Origin: CALAGJ01 sp964293305
GTDB taxonomy: Bacteria; Bacteroidota; Bacteroidia; Chitinophagales; Chitinophagaceae
Direction: 5' to 3'
NCBI GenBank assembly: GCA_964293305.1
Contig: CAXYYO010000001.1
Coordinates: 186,001-250,000 of the forward strand
DNA: 64,000 bases
Shown one piece after another: positions 16,018 through 24,426 of this stretch (positions within the stretch are counted from its first letter, which is position 1; each line of letters starts with the position of its first letter). A model generated the notes under the pieces. It was not told the DNA's origin, made no database searches, and worked only from the letters and a program-made list of their open reading frames with translations. The translations under genes and the position numbers were made by a program.

Positions 16018-17202
16018 ATGAGTACAAAGCAGGTTTACATTATGAGTGCTGTACGCACCCCATTGGGAAGTTTTGGAGGAAGTTTAAAAGATTTTACAGC
16101 CACTCAGCTTGGTTCTATTGCTATAAAAGGGGCCATAGAGAAAGCTGGCTTGCAGCTTACAGATGTACAAGAAGTAATTATGGGCTGCGTTATACAGGCC
16201 AACTTAGGTCAGGCACCTGCCCGTCAGGCTGCAAAATTTGCAGGGCTTCCGGATAGTGTTATTGCAACTACAGTCAATAAAGTATGTGCCAGTGGCATGA
16301 AAGCCATAGCTCAAGCTGCACAAAGCATTTTGCTGGGAGATGCCGATGTGATAGTAGCTGGTGGTATGGAGAGCATGAGCAATGTGCCTTTTTATATCAA
16401 CAACATGCGGTGGGGAAATAAATATGGAAATACTGTGGTAACTGACGGTTTGGCAAAAGATGGTCTAACAGATGTATATCATAATTATGCAATGGGCAAT
16501 GCAGCAGATTTATGTGCCAAAGAATGTAATATCAGCAGAGAGGCTCAAGATGCATTTGCTGTGGAAAGTTATAAAAGAAGTCAGGCAGCAATCAATGAAG
16601 GACGTTTTGTAGATGAAATTGTACCTGTGTCAATACCACAACGCAAGGGAGACCCAATTCTTTTTTCAAAAGATGAAGAAGCATTTAGTGTAAAGTTTGA
16701 TAAGATACCGGAACTAAAACCTGCATTCAGTAAAGAAGGTACTGCCACAGCTGCCAATTCAAGCACCATGAATGATGGAGCCGCAGCAGTTGTGTTAATG
16801 AGTAAAGAAAAGGCAGATGCAATGGGCTTAAAACCATTGGGGATAATACTGAGTTATGCAGATGCCGAGCAAGCACCTGAATGGTTTACAACAACACCAT
16901 CTTTGGCTGTGCCAAAAGCAGTAGCAAAAGCAGGTCTTGAAATGAGAGATATTGACTTTGTAGAATTGAATGAGGCATTTAGTGTAGTGGGTATTGCAAA
17001 TATGCAAAAGATGGATTTGGATCCGGCTAAGGTAAATGTGAATGGTGGTGCTGTATCATTAGGTCATCCTTTGGGTTGTAGTGGTGCACGTATTATTGTA
17101 ACACTATTGCATGTACTAAAGCAAAATAATGGAAGCATTGGTGCCGCCGGCATTTGCAATGGCGGAGGTGGAGCCAGTGCAATGGTGGTGAAGCTGGCAT
17201 AA
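16018..17202 (+). CDS. Acetyl-CoA C-acetyltransferase (thiolase)
   Basis: 394 residues from the ATG at 16018 (MSTKQVYIMSAVRTPLGSF); a start at 15949 would lie upstream of the promoter box. Thiolase II enzymes condense two acetyl-CoA to acetoacetyl-CoA or run the reverse reaction. All signatures are present: nucleophile Cys90 in NKVCASGMKA, NEAFSVV, the base His in SLGHPLGCSGARI and the second Cys in GICNGGGGASA. The length is standard. Its role could be ketone-body/branched-chain degradation, mevalonate precursor supply or PHB synthesis; the neighbours do not decide. A decayed copy of a different thiolase is at 55146-55447. Confidence 0.94.
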   Translation: MSTKQVYIMSAVRTPLGSFGGSLKDFTATQLGSIAIKGAIEKAGLQLTDVQEVIMGCVIQANLGQAPARQAAKFAGLPDSVIATTVNKVCASGMKAIAQAAQSILLGDADVIVAGGMESMSNVPFYINNMRWGNKYGNTVVTDGLAKDGLTDVYHNYAMGNAADLCAKECNISREAQDAFAVESYKRSQAAINEGRFVDEIVPVSIPQRKGDPILFSKDEEAFSVKFDKIPELKPAFSKEGTATAANSSTMNDGAAAVVLMSKEKADAMGLKPLGIILSYADAEQAPEWFTTTPSLAVPKAVAKAGLEMRDIDFVELNEAFSVVGIANMQKMDLDPAKVNVNGGAVSLGHPLGCSGARIIVTLLHVLKQNNGSIGAAGICNGGGGASAMVVKLA

Positions 17203-17340
17203 AATTATTTCATGGAATTGCGTCAGATAAAACATTTTCTTAGGTTTATTTTTTGATAGCTGTTATTTGAACATCTAGAGGCCAATGATTTTTGAAAGCG
17301 ACATTTTTGTGTTTTTTCTTACAAGAATGTTTGCAAAAAG

Positions 17341-17371
17341 ATAAAAAGGGCTGCCTTTCAAAGCAGCCCTA
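17341..17371 (-). terminator. Terminator of the S74/T9SS surface protein gene
   Basis: AGGGCTGC and GCAGCCCT form an 8-bp GC-rich stem with an 8-base loop, followed on the minus strand by TTTTTAT. It may also stop the thiolase transcript from the other side. Confidence 0.8.
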
Positions 17372-17385
17372 AACCCCCGATTTGA

Positions 17386-20300
17386 CTATTTTACTAAGAT
17401 CATCTTTTTGGCATCTGTGAGTTTGCTGTCAATGATTAAGCTATAATTGTATGTGCCTGCACTAAGCGAGCCTGCTTCAATTAAAATTTGTCCATTACCC
17501 TTTTGTAAAATACTTATAGTTTTTACAACGGTACCCTGCTGGGTTGATATTTGTAGTACCGCATTTATAATATTTGTTGGAATAAAATACTTAATAACAG
17601 TATTGTTATAAAACGGATTTGGTTGATTTTGTTGCAATACAGCTTTTGAAGCTAATCCCGTGGAAGCAGTAGCAGGTGCTGTGGTTGTTGTACTATTCAA
17701 TATGTTTTTGAGCTCATCAATTTGCTGTTGTAAATATTCATTTATTTTTTGCTGTTTACTGATGGTTGCTTCCATTTGATTGATTTCATCTTGTTGACTT
17801 TTTACTGTTTGCTCTAGCACTTCATTTAACTCTTGAACTGACTGTATTAATGGAATTGTAAGTAATTCATAACTGAGTGTATAATAGTCATCATCATTAG
17901 AAGGTTTATTCAAGCCATCAAAATTATATCCAGATGCTTTCATAGCAGTTTCTACTTCTTGAGCCAAAAGTCCCGTATGAATAATGTTTTTAGAAGCTTC
18001 AAAAAATTGTGGCTGTAATGTTGCTTCATAACCAACATCTTTTTTATGCTGAAATGCATCAAACTGTTGTGTGTTAAACTGATAGGTAACTGGTCTTAGT
18101 TTTTTTATAAAATTTAAACCAGGTACATTCTGTTTGATATTGAATTTAAATCTTTGATCGCTGGGGAATGAATACGCTACTTGACCTTCTACTTTGGTTA
18201 TGGTGGTATTTCCTAATCTAATTTTATTGCTGGCTGATACTAATGCACTATTTCCTAAAGCTGTTGCATTGGTAAAAGTGGTATCAGTAAGATCTGCGGA
18301 GCTCCCAATTATGGTATTTGAAGATCCTGAACGATTATTATCACCGGCTAAGTTTCCAATAAATGTGTTATTACTTCCTGACTTATTTAATAAGCCACTG
18401 TTGTTTCCCATAAAAGTATTGTTGGCTCCTGATGTATTCGTAATTCCGGATGAGGCACCAAAGAAATTATTGTTGCTGCTCGTATTGAGATTACCAGCCC
18501 CACTACCAAATATTGAATTGTTAGACCCATTAGAATTACTCAATCCTGCTTCATCACCATAGTATGAATTTCCATTACCGCTTGTATTGAATTCCCCACT
18601 AAGGTTTCCAGTAAAAGTATTATTGTTTCCAACTGTATTAGCCAGACCCGCTCTTGATCCCAGAAATACATTATCGCTGGCAGTTGTATTAGATTTGCCT
18701 GCATTAAAACCTAATGCAATATTGTTTGTGCCTGTACTGTTTGTAAGACCCGCAGCAGAGCCAATAAAAGTGTTGAAACTTGCAGTTGTATTGGCACTGC
18801 CAGCACTAAAGCCAATGAAGGTATTACTTTGGCCAGTTGTATTTGCATCGCCGGCATTGAAACCTATGATGGAGTTATTTCCTCCTGTTGTATTAAATGC
18901 CCCTGCATTTTTGCCCATAAATACATTACCCGAACCAGAAGTGTTTTGTCTCCCTGCATCTACACCTACAAAAGTATTATCTGATGCTAAGTTTGCTCTA
19001 CCAGCATTGGCACCTATCATAGTATTATTACTAGCAACTCCATTAGATAATCCTGCAGATACTCCTATTGCAGTATTATTGGTACCTGAGGTAGCATTAA
19101 TCATGGCTTCAAAACCTATTGCTGTATTTGCTGAACCTGTTGTATTATTAAAAAGGCTTTTACTACCGATAGCGGTATTAAAATAATTATTAGAACCATT
19201 TAGAGTCTGGTTAAACAATGCTGAGTCACCAATAGCTACTAATTTATTTCCTACTGAGGATAATTGCAAAGCACTTTTGCCAATAGCAATATTATTGGAA
19301 CCAGTTGTGTTTTGGAGTAATGAGAAATGTCCTATTGCAGTATTACTATTTCCACTGTTATTGACTGACATAGATAATCCACCCAATGCAGTATTGGCAA
19401 AACCTGTAGTGTTTTGATTGAGTGCACCAGTACCAACAGCTACATTCAGCGAGCCGCTTGTATTGTTTAGCATAGCATCGGCTCCAACCCCAGTGTTTTG
19501 AGTGCCAATTGTATTTGAAATTAGTGCAGAAGAACCCAATGCTGTATTACTTTCGCCACTTATATTTGAAAAAAGTGACTTGAATCCGATAGCCGTATTG
19601 CCCAATCCGGAAGTATTAGATTTTAGACTACCTGAACCCACTGCGGTATTGTTACCACCCAGATTATTGTTTCTTAAGGCTTCAAATCCAATTGCTGTAT
19701 TAGAGAAACCAGTAGTATTTGAGAGCAAGGATTTGCTACCAACAGCGGTATTAAAATAATTCCCTTTATTATTAATTGCCTGGCTAAATAAGGCTGAATC
19801 ACCAATGGCCACCATGTTATTTCCAACTGTATTAGTTCTAAGTGAAAATGCACCTAAAGCCACATTGCTAAAACCGCTAGTATTTGAATTGCCTGATTCT
19901 TCACCTATAAAACTATTATTAGTGCCTATATTGTTGAATCCGGCCAATGTGCCCACTGAAGCACTGCGCAAACCGCCATTGTGCATAAACCAAAGTCCAT
20001 TCAAAAAAATACGGCCCTTTAGATATGCATCCCGCCAACCATTAGTTACGGAACCTAGATCTAGGGTAAAATTACTATTTGGAGTCAATGGTTGGTTAAT
20101 GGATATGGGAGCAATAAGATTGCTCAATGTTTTATTAGCGCCAACCCCGTTGCCTACTTGGCGCCAAGCAGCTCCATCAAAAAAGTAAAAGCCTGGAGTA
20201 GCATTGGTTTGAAAAATGAGTAAGCCTGTAGCCGGGCTTAGGATTGCATCTCTTTGGCCCTTTGTCATACGTGGTGCTAGCATTCCTTTTGTGGTGCTTA

Positions 20301-20451
20301 CCATTTCCAAAATGGCAGAAGCCACAGGGGTGTTTGTGCCAATACCGGCACTACCTGAAGTGGGAAAAATATTTTGTGCCCAGGTTCTGCTGTATGATGC
20401 TCCAAAGAAAAGAATGACGAAGTACAGATGTAATTTTAATTTGCGTAGCAT
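17386..20451 (-). CDS. Large surface protein: YadA-like head repeats, S74 chaperone domain, T9SS sorting domain
   Basis: 1,021 residues from the ATG at 20451. A signal peptide (LKLHLYFVILFFGASYS...WAQ) is followed by a short collar and then more than 30 repeats of 17 residues of the form NTAxGxxALxxNTxGxx (about residues 170-750), as in trimeric adhesin heads or phage tail fibres. A peptidase S74/endosialidase-type chaperone follows (SDQRFKFNIKQ, then HTGLLAQEVE), then a coiled coil (QDEINQMEATISKQQKINEY) and an approximately 85-residue T9SS type A sorting domain (NQPNPFYNNTVIKYFIP ... GTYNYSLIIDSK). It is probably a trimeric fibre exported by T9SS and anchored at the surface. A terminator follows. 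Function is inferred from architecture only. Confidence 0.88.
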   Translation of the reverse strand: MLRKLKLHLYFVILFFGASYSRTWAQNIFPTSGSAGIGTNTPVASAILEMVSTTKGMLAPRMTKGQRDAILSPATGLLIFQTNATPGFYFFDGAAWRQVGNGVGANKTLSNLIAPISINQPLTPNSNFTLDLGSVTNGWRDAYLKGRIFLNGLWFMHNGGLRSASVGTLAGFNNIGTNNSFIGEESGNSNTSGFSNVALGAFSLRTNTVGNNMVAIGDSALFSQAINNKGNYFNTAVGSKSLLSNTTGFSNTAIGFEALRNNNLGGNNTAVGSGSLKSNTSGLGNTAIGFKSLFSNISGESNTALGSSALISNTIGTQNTGVGADAMLNNTSGSLNVAVGTGALNQNTTGFANTALGGLSMSVNNSGNSNTAIGHFSLLQNTTGSNNIAIGKSALQLSSVGNKLVAIGDSALFNQTLNGSNNYFNTAIGSKSLFNNTTGSANTAIGFEAMINATSGTNNTAIGVSAGLSNGVASNNTMIGANAGRANLASDNTFVGVDAGRQNTSGSGNVFMGKNAGAFNTTGGNNSIIGFNAGDANTTGQSNTFIGFSAGSANTTASFNTFIGSAAGLTNSTGTNNIALGFNAGKSNTTASDNVFLGSRAGLANTVGNNNTFTGNLSGEFNTSGNGNSYYGDEAGLSNSNGSNNSIFGSGAGNLNTSSNNNFFGASSGITNTSGANNTFMGNNSGLLNKSGSNNTFIGNLAGDNNRSGSSNTIIGSSADLTDTTFTNATALGNSALVSASNKIRLGNTTITKVEGQVAYSFPSDQRFKFNIKQNVPGLNFIKKLRPVTYQFNTQQFDAFQHKKDVGYEATLQPQFFEASKNIIHTGLLAQEVETAMKASGYNFDGLNKPSNDDDYYTLSYELLTIPLIQSVQELNEVLEQTVKSQQDEINQMEATISKQQKINEYLQQQIDELKNILNSTTTTAPATASTGLASKAVLQQNQPNPFYNNTVIKYFIPTNIINAVLQISTQQGTVVKTISILQKGNGQILIEAGSLSAGTYNYSLIIDSKLTDAKKMILVK
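18220..19935 (-). repeat. 51-bp tandem repeat array inside the surface protein gene
   Basis: The 17-residue protein repeat gives a 51-bp DNA period over about 1.7 kb. A longer unit is duplicated inside it: the block VAIGDSALF...NYFNTAxGSKSL occurs twice, at about 19150-19240 and 19740-19830. These units diverge in sequence and are not a CRISPR array. Confidence 0.75.
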
Positions 20452-20835
20452 TGATATTAATTTAGAATGCAAAATTGCCACGCTTAAAAATGCTTGCCTA
20501 TAACCAAAAATGGGGATATTTAAAATGTTCGTTTTATTTTGTGTTATTAAGAAAATTTTCCATTTGGCAATACATTATGAAAGGTTAAATTATGTTTAAT
20601 CTTAAAATATCTTTTCAAAGAGAATGTCAAAATGAATATATCCTTTTCAAATTATCCAACATTAAAGTAATATTTGATGTAGAACAAAGGGAGACCATTC
20701 AAACTACATTTTAATTTAGCATTCATATACTCCGACCACTTTTAGCGATACTTCATTGCCCGTAGGGCTTATATAAAAAATGCATTTCAATATATGCCAT
20801 TTGCCGTAAGGCATAATTCAATATTTTGCGCTGCT
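20452..20835. other. Divergent intergenic region between the surface protein and the GH31 gene
   Basis: About 380 bp, AT-rich. It should hold the promoters of both divergent genes; an ATATTTTGCGC box just before the GH31 ATG (20821-20831) is one base short of TAnnTTTG. A small GCCC-GTA-GGGC hairpin is at about 20759-20769. No gene or known RNA was seen. Confidence 0.4.
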
Positions 20836-23217
20836 ATGGTGCAAAAATTTATGGTATGTGCAGGTTTGATGCTTTTTTCTATACTTTCTATTGCGCAGCA
20901 AAAAAACACAAATGGTGTGTGGACTTTTGAAGAAAGGGAAAACGAAATATTGTACGTTCATTTTCTTCCAAATAATTATACCAAAAATGAAAATATAACA
21001 GGTGCTGTAATCCCTCAAAATAGCCCTACTGTGGGTGTAAAAAAGTATGTAGTAACCCAAAAGAAAAAGCGAAAAATTTTAAACTTATCTCACTACAAAG
21101 TGGAAGTATTTGGTGATAGTTTATCTATCCATCATGCAGGAAAAAAGTATAGGCTCAGGTATCAGCTATTCGCAGAAAATAATAGGGGCTACCGCATTTA
21201 TTTAGAAGATGATGAAAAGATTTTTGGTGGTGGTGAAAGAGCTTTGCCATTGAATAGGAGGGGATATAAATTTCCTTTGTATAATAATCCTTGGTATGGC
21301 TATAGTGAAGGCGCAGATGCGCTTAATTATTCTGTTCCTTTTGTTACTTCATCAAAAAAGTATGGAATTCTGTTTGATAACGCTGCTAAAGGATATATTG
21401 ACATAGGTACCACAGATAGCCGGGCAATGGATATTGCATCCTGTAGTGGTGCTTTAGATCTTTACTTGATGCCAGGTAATGATTTTCCAGAGGTATTGGC
21501 TGCATATCATTCCCTTACCGGCACCCAACCTTTACTGCCAAGATGGGCTTTGGGAAGTTTTATGAGTCGTTTTGGATATACTTCTGAAACCCAAGCCAAA
21601 TCTATATTTCAGCAAATGAAGCAGCAGCAAATTCCTTTTGATGCGATCATCTTTGATTTATTCTGGTTTGGAGATAGTATTAAAAGAACTTTAGGAAATT
21701 TAGACTGGATAAATACGTCAAAATGGCCCAATCCTGCCGCCATGATTCATGATTTTAAAAAGGATAGTATTGAAACGATTTTAGTTACGGAACCTTTTGT
21801 CTTGGAGGGTACAAAAAGCTATGGTGGGTTTAAAAATTACTTTGCAGTAGATAGTAATCGTAACCCATATAGACTTACTGATTTTTATTTTGGTTATGGC
21901 GGTTTGATAGATATGTTTAGACAGGATGCAAAAGATCATTTTTGGTCATTTTATCAAAAGCAAATGGAGCAGGGTGTAGAGGGATGGTGGGGAGATTTAG
22001 GTGAACCGGAGAAACATCCTACAGACTTATTTCATAATCTAAACGATATGAACCATCAGCGGCTTTTCAGTAGCAATGAAGTGCATAATGTGTATGGTCA
22101 TAACTGGACAAAAATGTTGTATGAAAAGTATCAAACTCATTACCCCGATAAAAGATTATTTAGCTTGAATAGAAGTGGCTTTGCCGGTACCCAACGATAT
22201 GGCATTGTGCCTTGGAGTGGGGATGTAAGCAGAAATTGGAGTGGGCTACGGGCACAGCTACCCATTATGCTGGGTATGAGTATGAGTGGTGTGCCATATA
22301 TACATGCTGATGCTGGAGGTTTTGCCGGTGGTGAGGGAGATTGGGATTTATATATTCGTTGGTTACAGTTTGCAGTTTATACACCTATATTCAGGCCTCA
22401 TGGCACTGCTTTATATGATGTGGATCCAAATGCGTTTAGCTTTCCAAGTGAGATAGCATTAGCAGATACAAGTGTAAGAGAAAGAGCAAAACAGGCAGCT
22501 ATGCTGAGGTATCGTATGCTGCCTTATAATTATTCCATATGTTATAAACAGGCTTCAAATGCGGAGCCTTTAGTAAGCCCTTTGTATTATTATTACAGTG
22601 CGGATACTGCTACTTATGCAGTGGAACAGGAGTATATGTGGGGAAGAGATTTATTAATAGCACCTGTATTGTATAAAGATGCTATAAGCGCAAAAATATA
22701 TTTGCCAAAAGGGGAGTGGTATAGATGGCATGATGAACAAATAATTTATGGGGGCAATGAGGTGGAAGAGCATTTGTCTGCCAACAATATTCCCGTATTT
22801 GTGAAAGCAGGAAGTATCATACCTTTAATACCTCAAACAAAAAATATTTCAAATACCAAGGCATATAATACTGCTGAATTGGAATGGCATTATTATGCAG
22901 GAGATGGTGGTGCACATTTTGAATTATTTGATGATGATGGCAGTGATCCGGCTTCCCTAGCCAATAAAAAATTTGAAATAATAACTATCGATGTTAATGC
23001 AACTGAAAAAGGAATTAATTTTACTATTGATGTATCTGGGCATCCGTTTAAAAACCGACCACCTATGCGTATGCATAAGATATATTTGCATGGTATTATG
23101 GATAAATTGATTTCGGATAATGACACTTTTCCATTAATTAACCATGATGCTGGAGGTAGCTATGTTATAGCGCAAACGACCACCGGAAAGGTTAATTTTA
23201 TATTGAAAAGAAAATAG
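20836..23217 (+). CDS. Glycoside hydrolase family 31 (alpha-glucosidase-like), secreted
   Basis: 793 residues from the ATG at 20836, chosen because a signal peptide starts there (MVQKFMVCAGLMLFSILSIAQQ). GH31 enzymes are retaining alpha-glucosidases, xylosidases or transglucosylases. Visible are the N-terminal beta-sandwich with IFGGGERALPLNRRG, the barrel entrance PRWALGSFMSRFGYTSE, the nucleophile Asp387 in GWWGDLGEPE and the acid/base Asp463 in VPWSGDVSRNW, followed by the C-terminal sandwich. GWWGDLGEPE departs from the WxDMNE of classic maltases and is closer to oligosaccharide 4-alpha-glucosyltransferase-type members. It probably acts in the periplasm on alpha-glucans, perhaps together with the GH13 at 51136. 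Confidence 0.93.
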   Translation: MVQKFMVCAGLMLFSILSIAQQKNTNGVWTFEERENEILYVHFLPNNYTKNENITGAVIPQNSPTVGVKKYVVTQKKKRKILNLSHYKVEVFGDSLSIHHAGKKYRLRYQLFAENNRGYRIYLEDDEKIFGGGERALPLNRRGYKFPLYNNPWYGYSEGADALNYSVPFVTSSKKYGILFDNAAKGYIDIGTTDSRAMDIASCSGALDLYLMPGNDFPEVLAAYHSLTGTQPLLPRWALGSFMSRFGYTSETQAKSIFQQMKQQQIPFDAIIFDLFWFGDSIKRTLGNLDWINTSKWPNPAAMIHDFKKDSIETILVTEPFVLEGTKSYGGFKNYFAVDSNRNPYRLTDFYFGYGGLIDMFRQDAKDHFWSFYQKQMEQGVEGWWGDLGEPEKHPTDLFHNLNDMNHQRLFSSNEVHNVYGHNWTKMLYEKYQTHYPDKRLFSLNRSGFAGTQRYGIVPWSGDVSRNWSGLRAQLPIMLGMSMSGVPYIHADAGGFAGGEGDWDLYIRWLQFAVYTPIFRPHGTALYDVDPNAFSFPSEIALADTSVRERAKQAAMLRYRMLPYNYSICYKQASNAEPLVSPLYYYYSADTATYAVEQEYMWGRDLLIAPVLYKDAISAKIYLPKGEWYRWHDEQIIYGGNEVEEHLSANNIPVFVKAGSIIPLIPQTKNISNTKAYNTAELEWHYYAGDGGAHFELFDDDGSDPASLANKKFEIITIDVNATEKGINFTIDVSGHPFKNRPPMRMHKIYLHGIMDKLISDNDTFPLINHDAGGSYVIAQTTTGKVNFILKRK

Positions 23218-23256
23218 ATTTTTAAAAACGATATTTTTGAACACAAATAAGTGCAG

Positions 23257-24252
23257 ATGATTAAACTAAGAGCTGCCATAACCGCTGTAGGCGGATATGT
23301 ACCAGATAAAATACTTTCAAACAAGGATCTGGAAAAAATGGTAGACACTACAGATGCTTGGATTAAAGAACGAACCGGGATAGATGAAAGACGAATACTT
23401 GAAGATGGAAAGGGAAGTAGCGATATGGCCGTGCCGGCTATACTTCAAATATTGGAGAAAAGAAATATAGACCCATTAGATATTGATTGTATAATATGTG
23501 CTACGGTTACGCCAGATATGGTCTTTCCTGCTACCGCAAACATTATTGCAGATAAAGTGGGTGCCAAGAATAGTTTTAGTTATGATATCGGGGCTGCATG
23601 TAGTGGATTTTTATTTGCACTTTCTACTGGGGCAGCGTTTATAGAAAGTGGCAGGTATAAAAAAGTAATTGTGGTGGGGGTGGATAAAATGAGTGCTATT
23701 ATTGATTATACTGACCGTGCCACTTGCATCATTTTTGGAGATGGCGCAGGTGCTGTTTTACTAGAACCTACAGAGGAGGAAATTGGCATAATGGATAGCA
23801 TATTGAGAGTTGATGGCGAAGGAAGACATTACCTTCACATGAAGGCAGGAGGTTCTGTAAAACCAGCCACCGTAGAAACAGTTTTGGCCAAGGAGCATTT
23901 TGTTTATCAGGAAGGGAAAACAGTTTTTAAATATGCTGTAGTAGGCATGGCAGATGTGAGTGCTGAATTAATGGAAAAGAATAATTTAACTGCTGATGAT
24001 GTGGCTTGGCTTGTACCACACCAAGCTAATCTTCGTATTATAGATGCTACTCAAAAAAGAATGGGATTGCCACATGAAAAAGTGATGATTAATATTGAAA
24101 AATATGGCAACACCACATCTGGTACATTGCCACTATGCTTGTGGGAATGGGAAAAGCGGCTGAAGAAAGGAGATAATATTATTCTTTCAGCATTTGGCGG
24201 TGGATTTACTTGGGGTGCTATATGGGTAAAATGGGCCTACGACACTGTATAG
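23257..24252 (+). CDS. fabH: 3-oxoacyl-ACP synthase III
   Basis: 331 residues from the ATG at 23257 (a GTG two codons earlier is less likely). It condenses an acyl-CoA starter with malonyl-ACP to begin fatty acid synthesis. The catalytic triad is complete: Cys115 in IGAACSGF, His255 in VPHQAN and Asn285 in YGNTTSGT. DYTDRATCIIFGDGAGAV is the FabH core sequence. The length is normal. The gene stands apart from other fab genes (fabI is at 42297). Many Bacteroidota carry more than one fabH; a role in branched-chain starter use is possible but not readable. Confidence 0.94.
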   Translation: MIKLRAAITAVGGYVPDKILSNKDLEKMVDTTDAWIKERTGIDERRILEDGKGSSDMAVPAILQILEKRNIDPLDIDCIICATVTPDMVFPATANIIADKVGAKNSFSYDIGAACSGFLFALSTGAAFIESGRYKKVIVVGVDKMSAIIDYTDRATCIIFGDGAGAVLLEPTEEEIGIMDSILRVDGEGRHYLHMKAGGSVKPATVETVLAKEHFVYQEGKTVFKYAVVGMADVSAELMEKNNLTADDVAWLVPHQANLRIIDATQKRMGLPHEKVMINIEKYGNTTSGTLPLCLWEWEKRLKKGDNIILSAFGGGFTWGAIWVKWAYDTV

Positions 24253-24426
24253 TCGATACTTAAGTAGAGTTGGGTACTTATTTTTAATGGATACCCTGTG
24301 GTGGCTCTTACAAACCGTTTAAAAAATAAATTCAACTCTAAGGCGTTTTATGCTGTTAAATAACTTTGATGAGTTGCGCAGCAATTTCAATTGATTATTT
24401 TTGAAAATATTAAGAAATATATAAAT

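Noticed and set aside
18194..19759. Long plus-strand frames of hydrophobic, Pro/Leu/Val-rich repeats
   Set aside because: They are antisense shadows of the 51-bp repeats in the surface protein gene and share its periodicity.
18220..19935. Possible CRISPR array from the regular repeats
   Set aside because: The period is 51 bp with no unique spacers, units vary, and it is in frame with a protein of 17-residue repeats.
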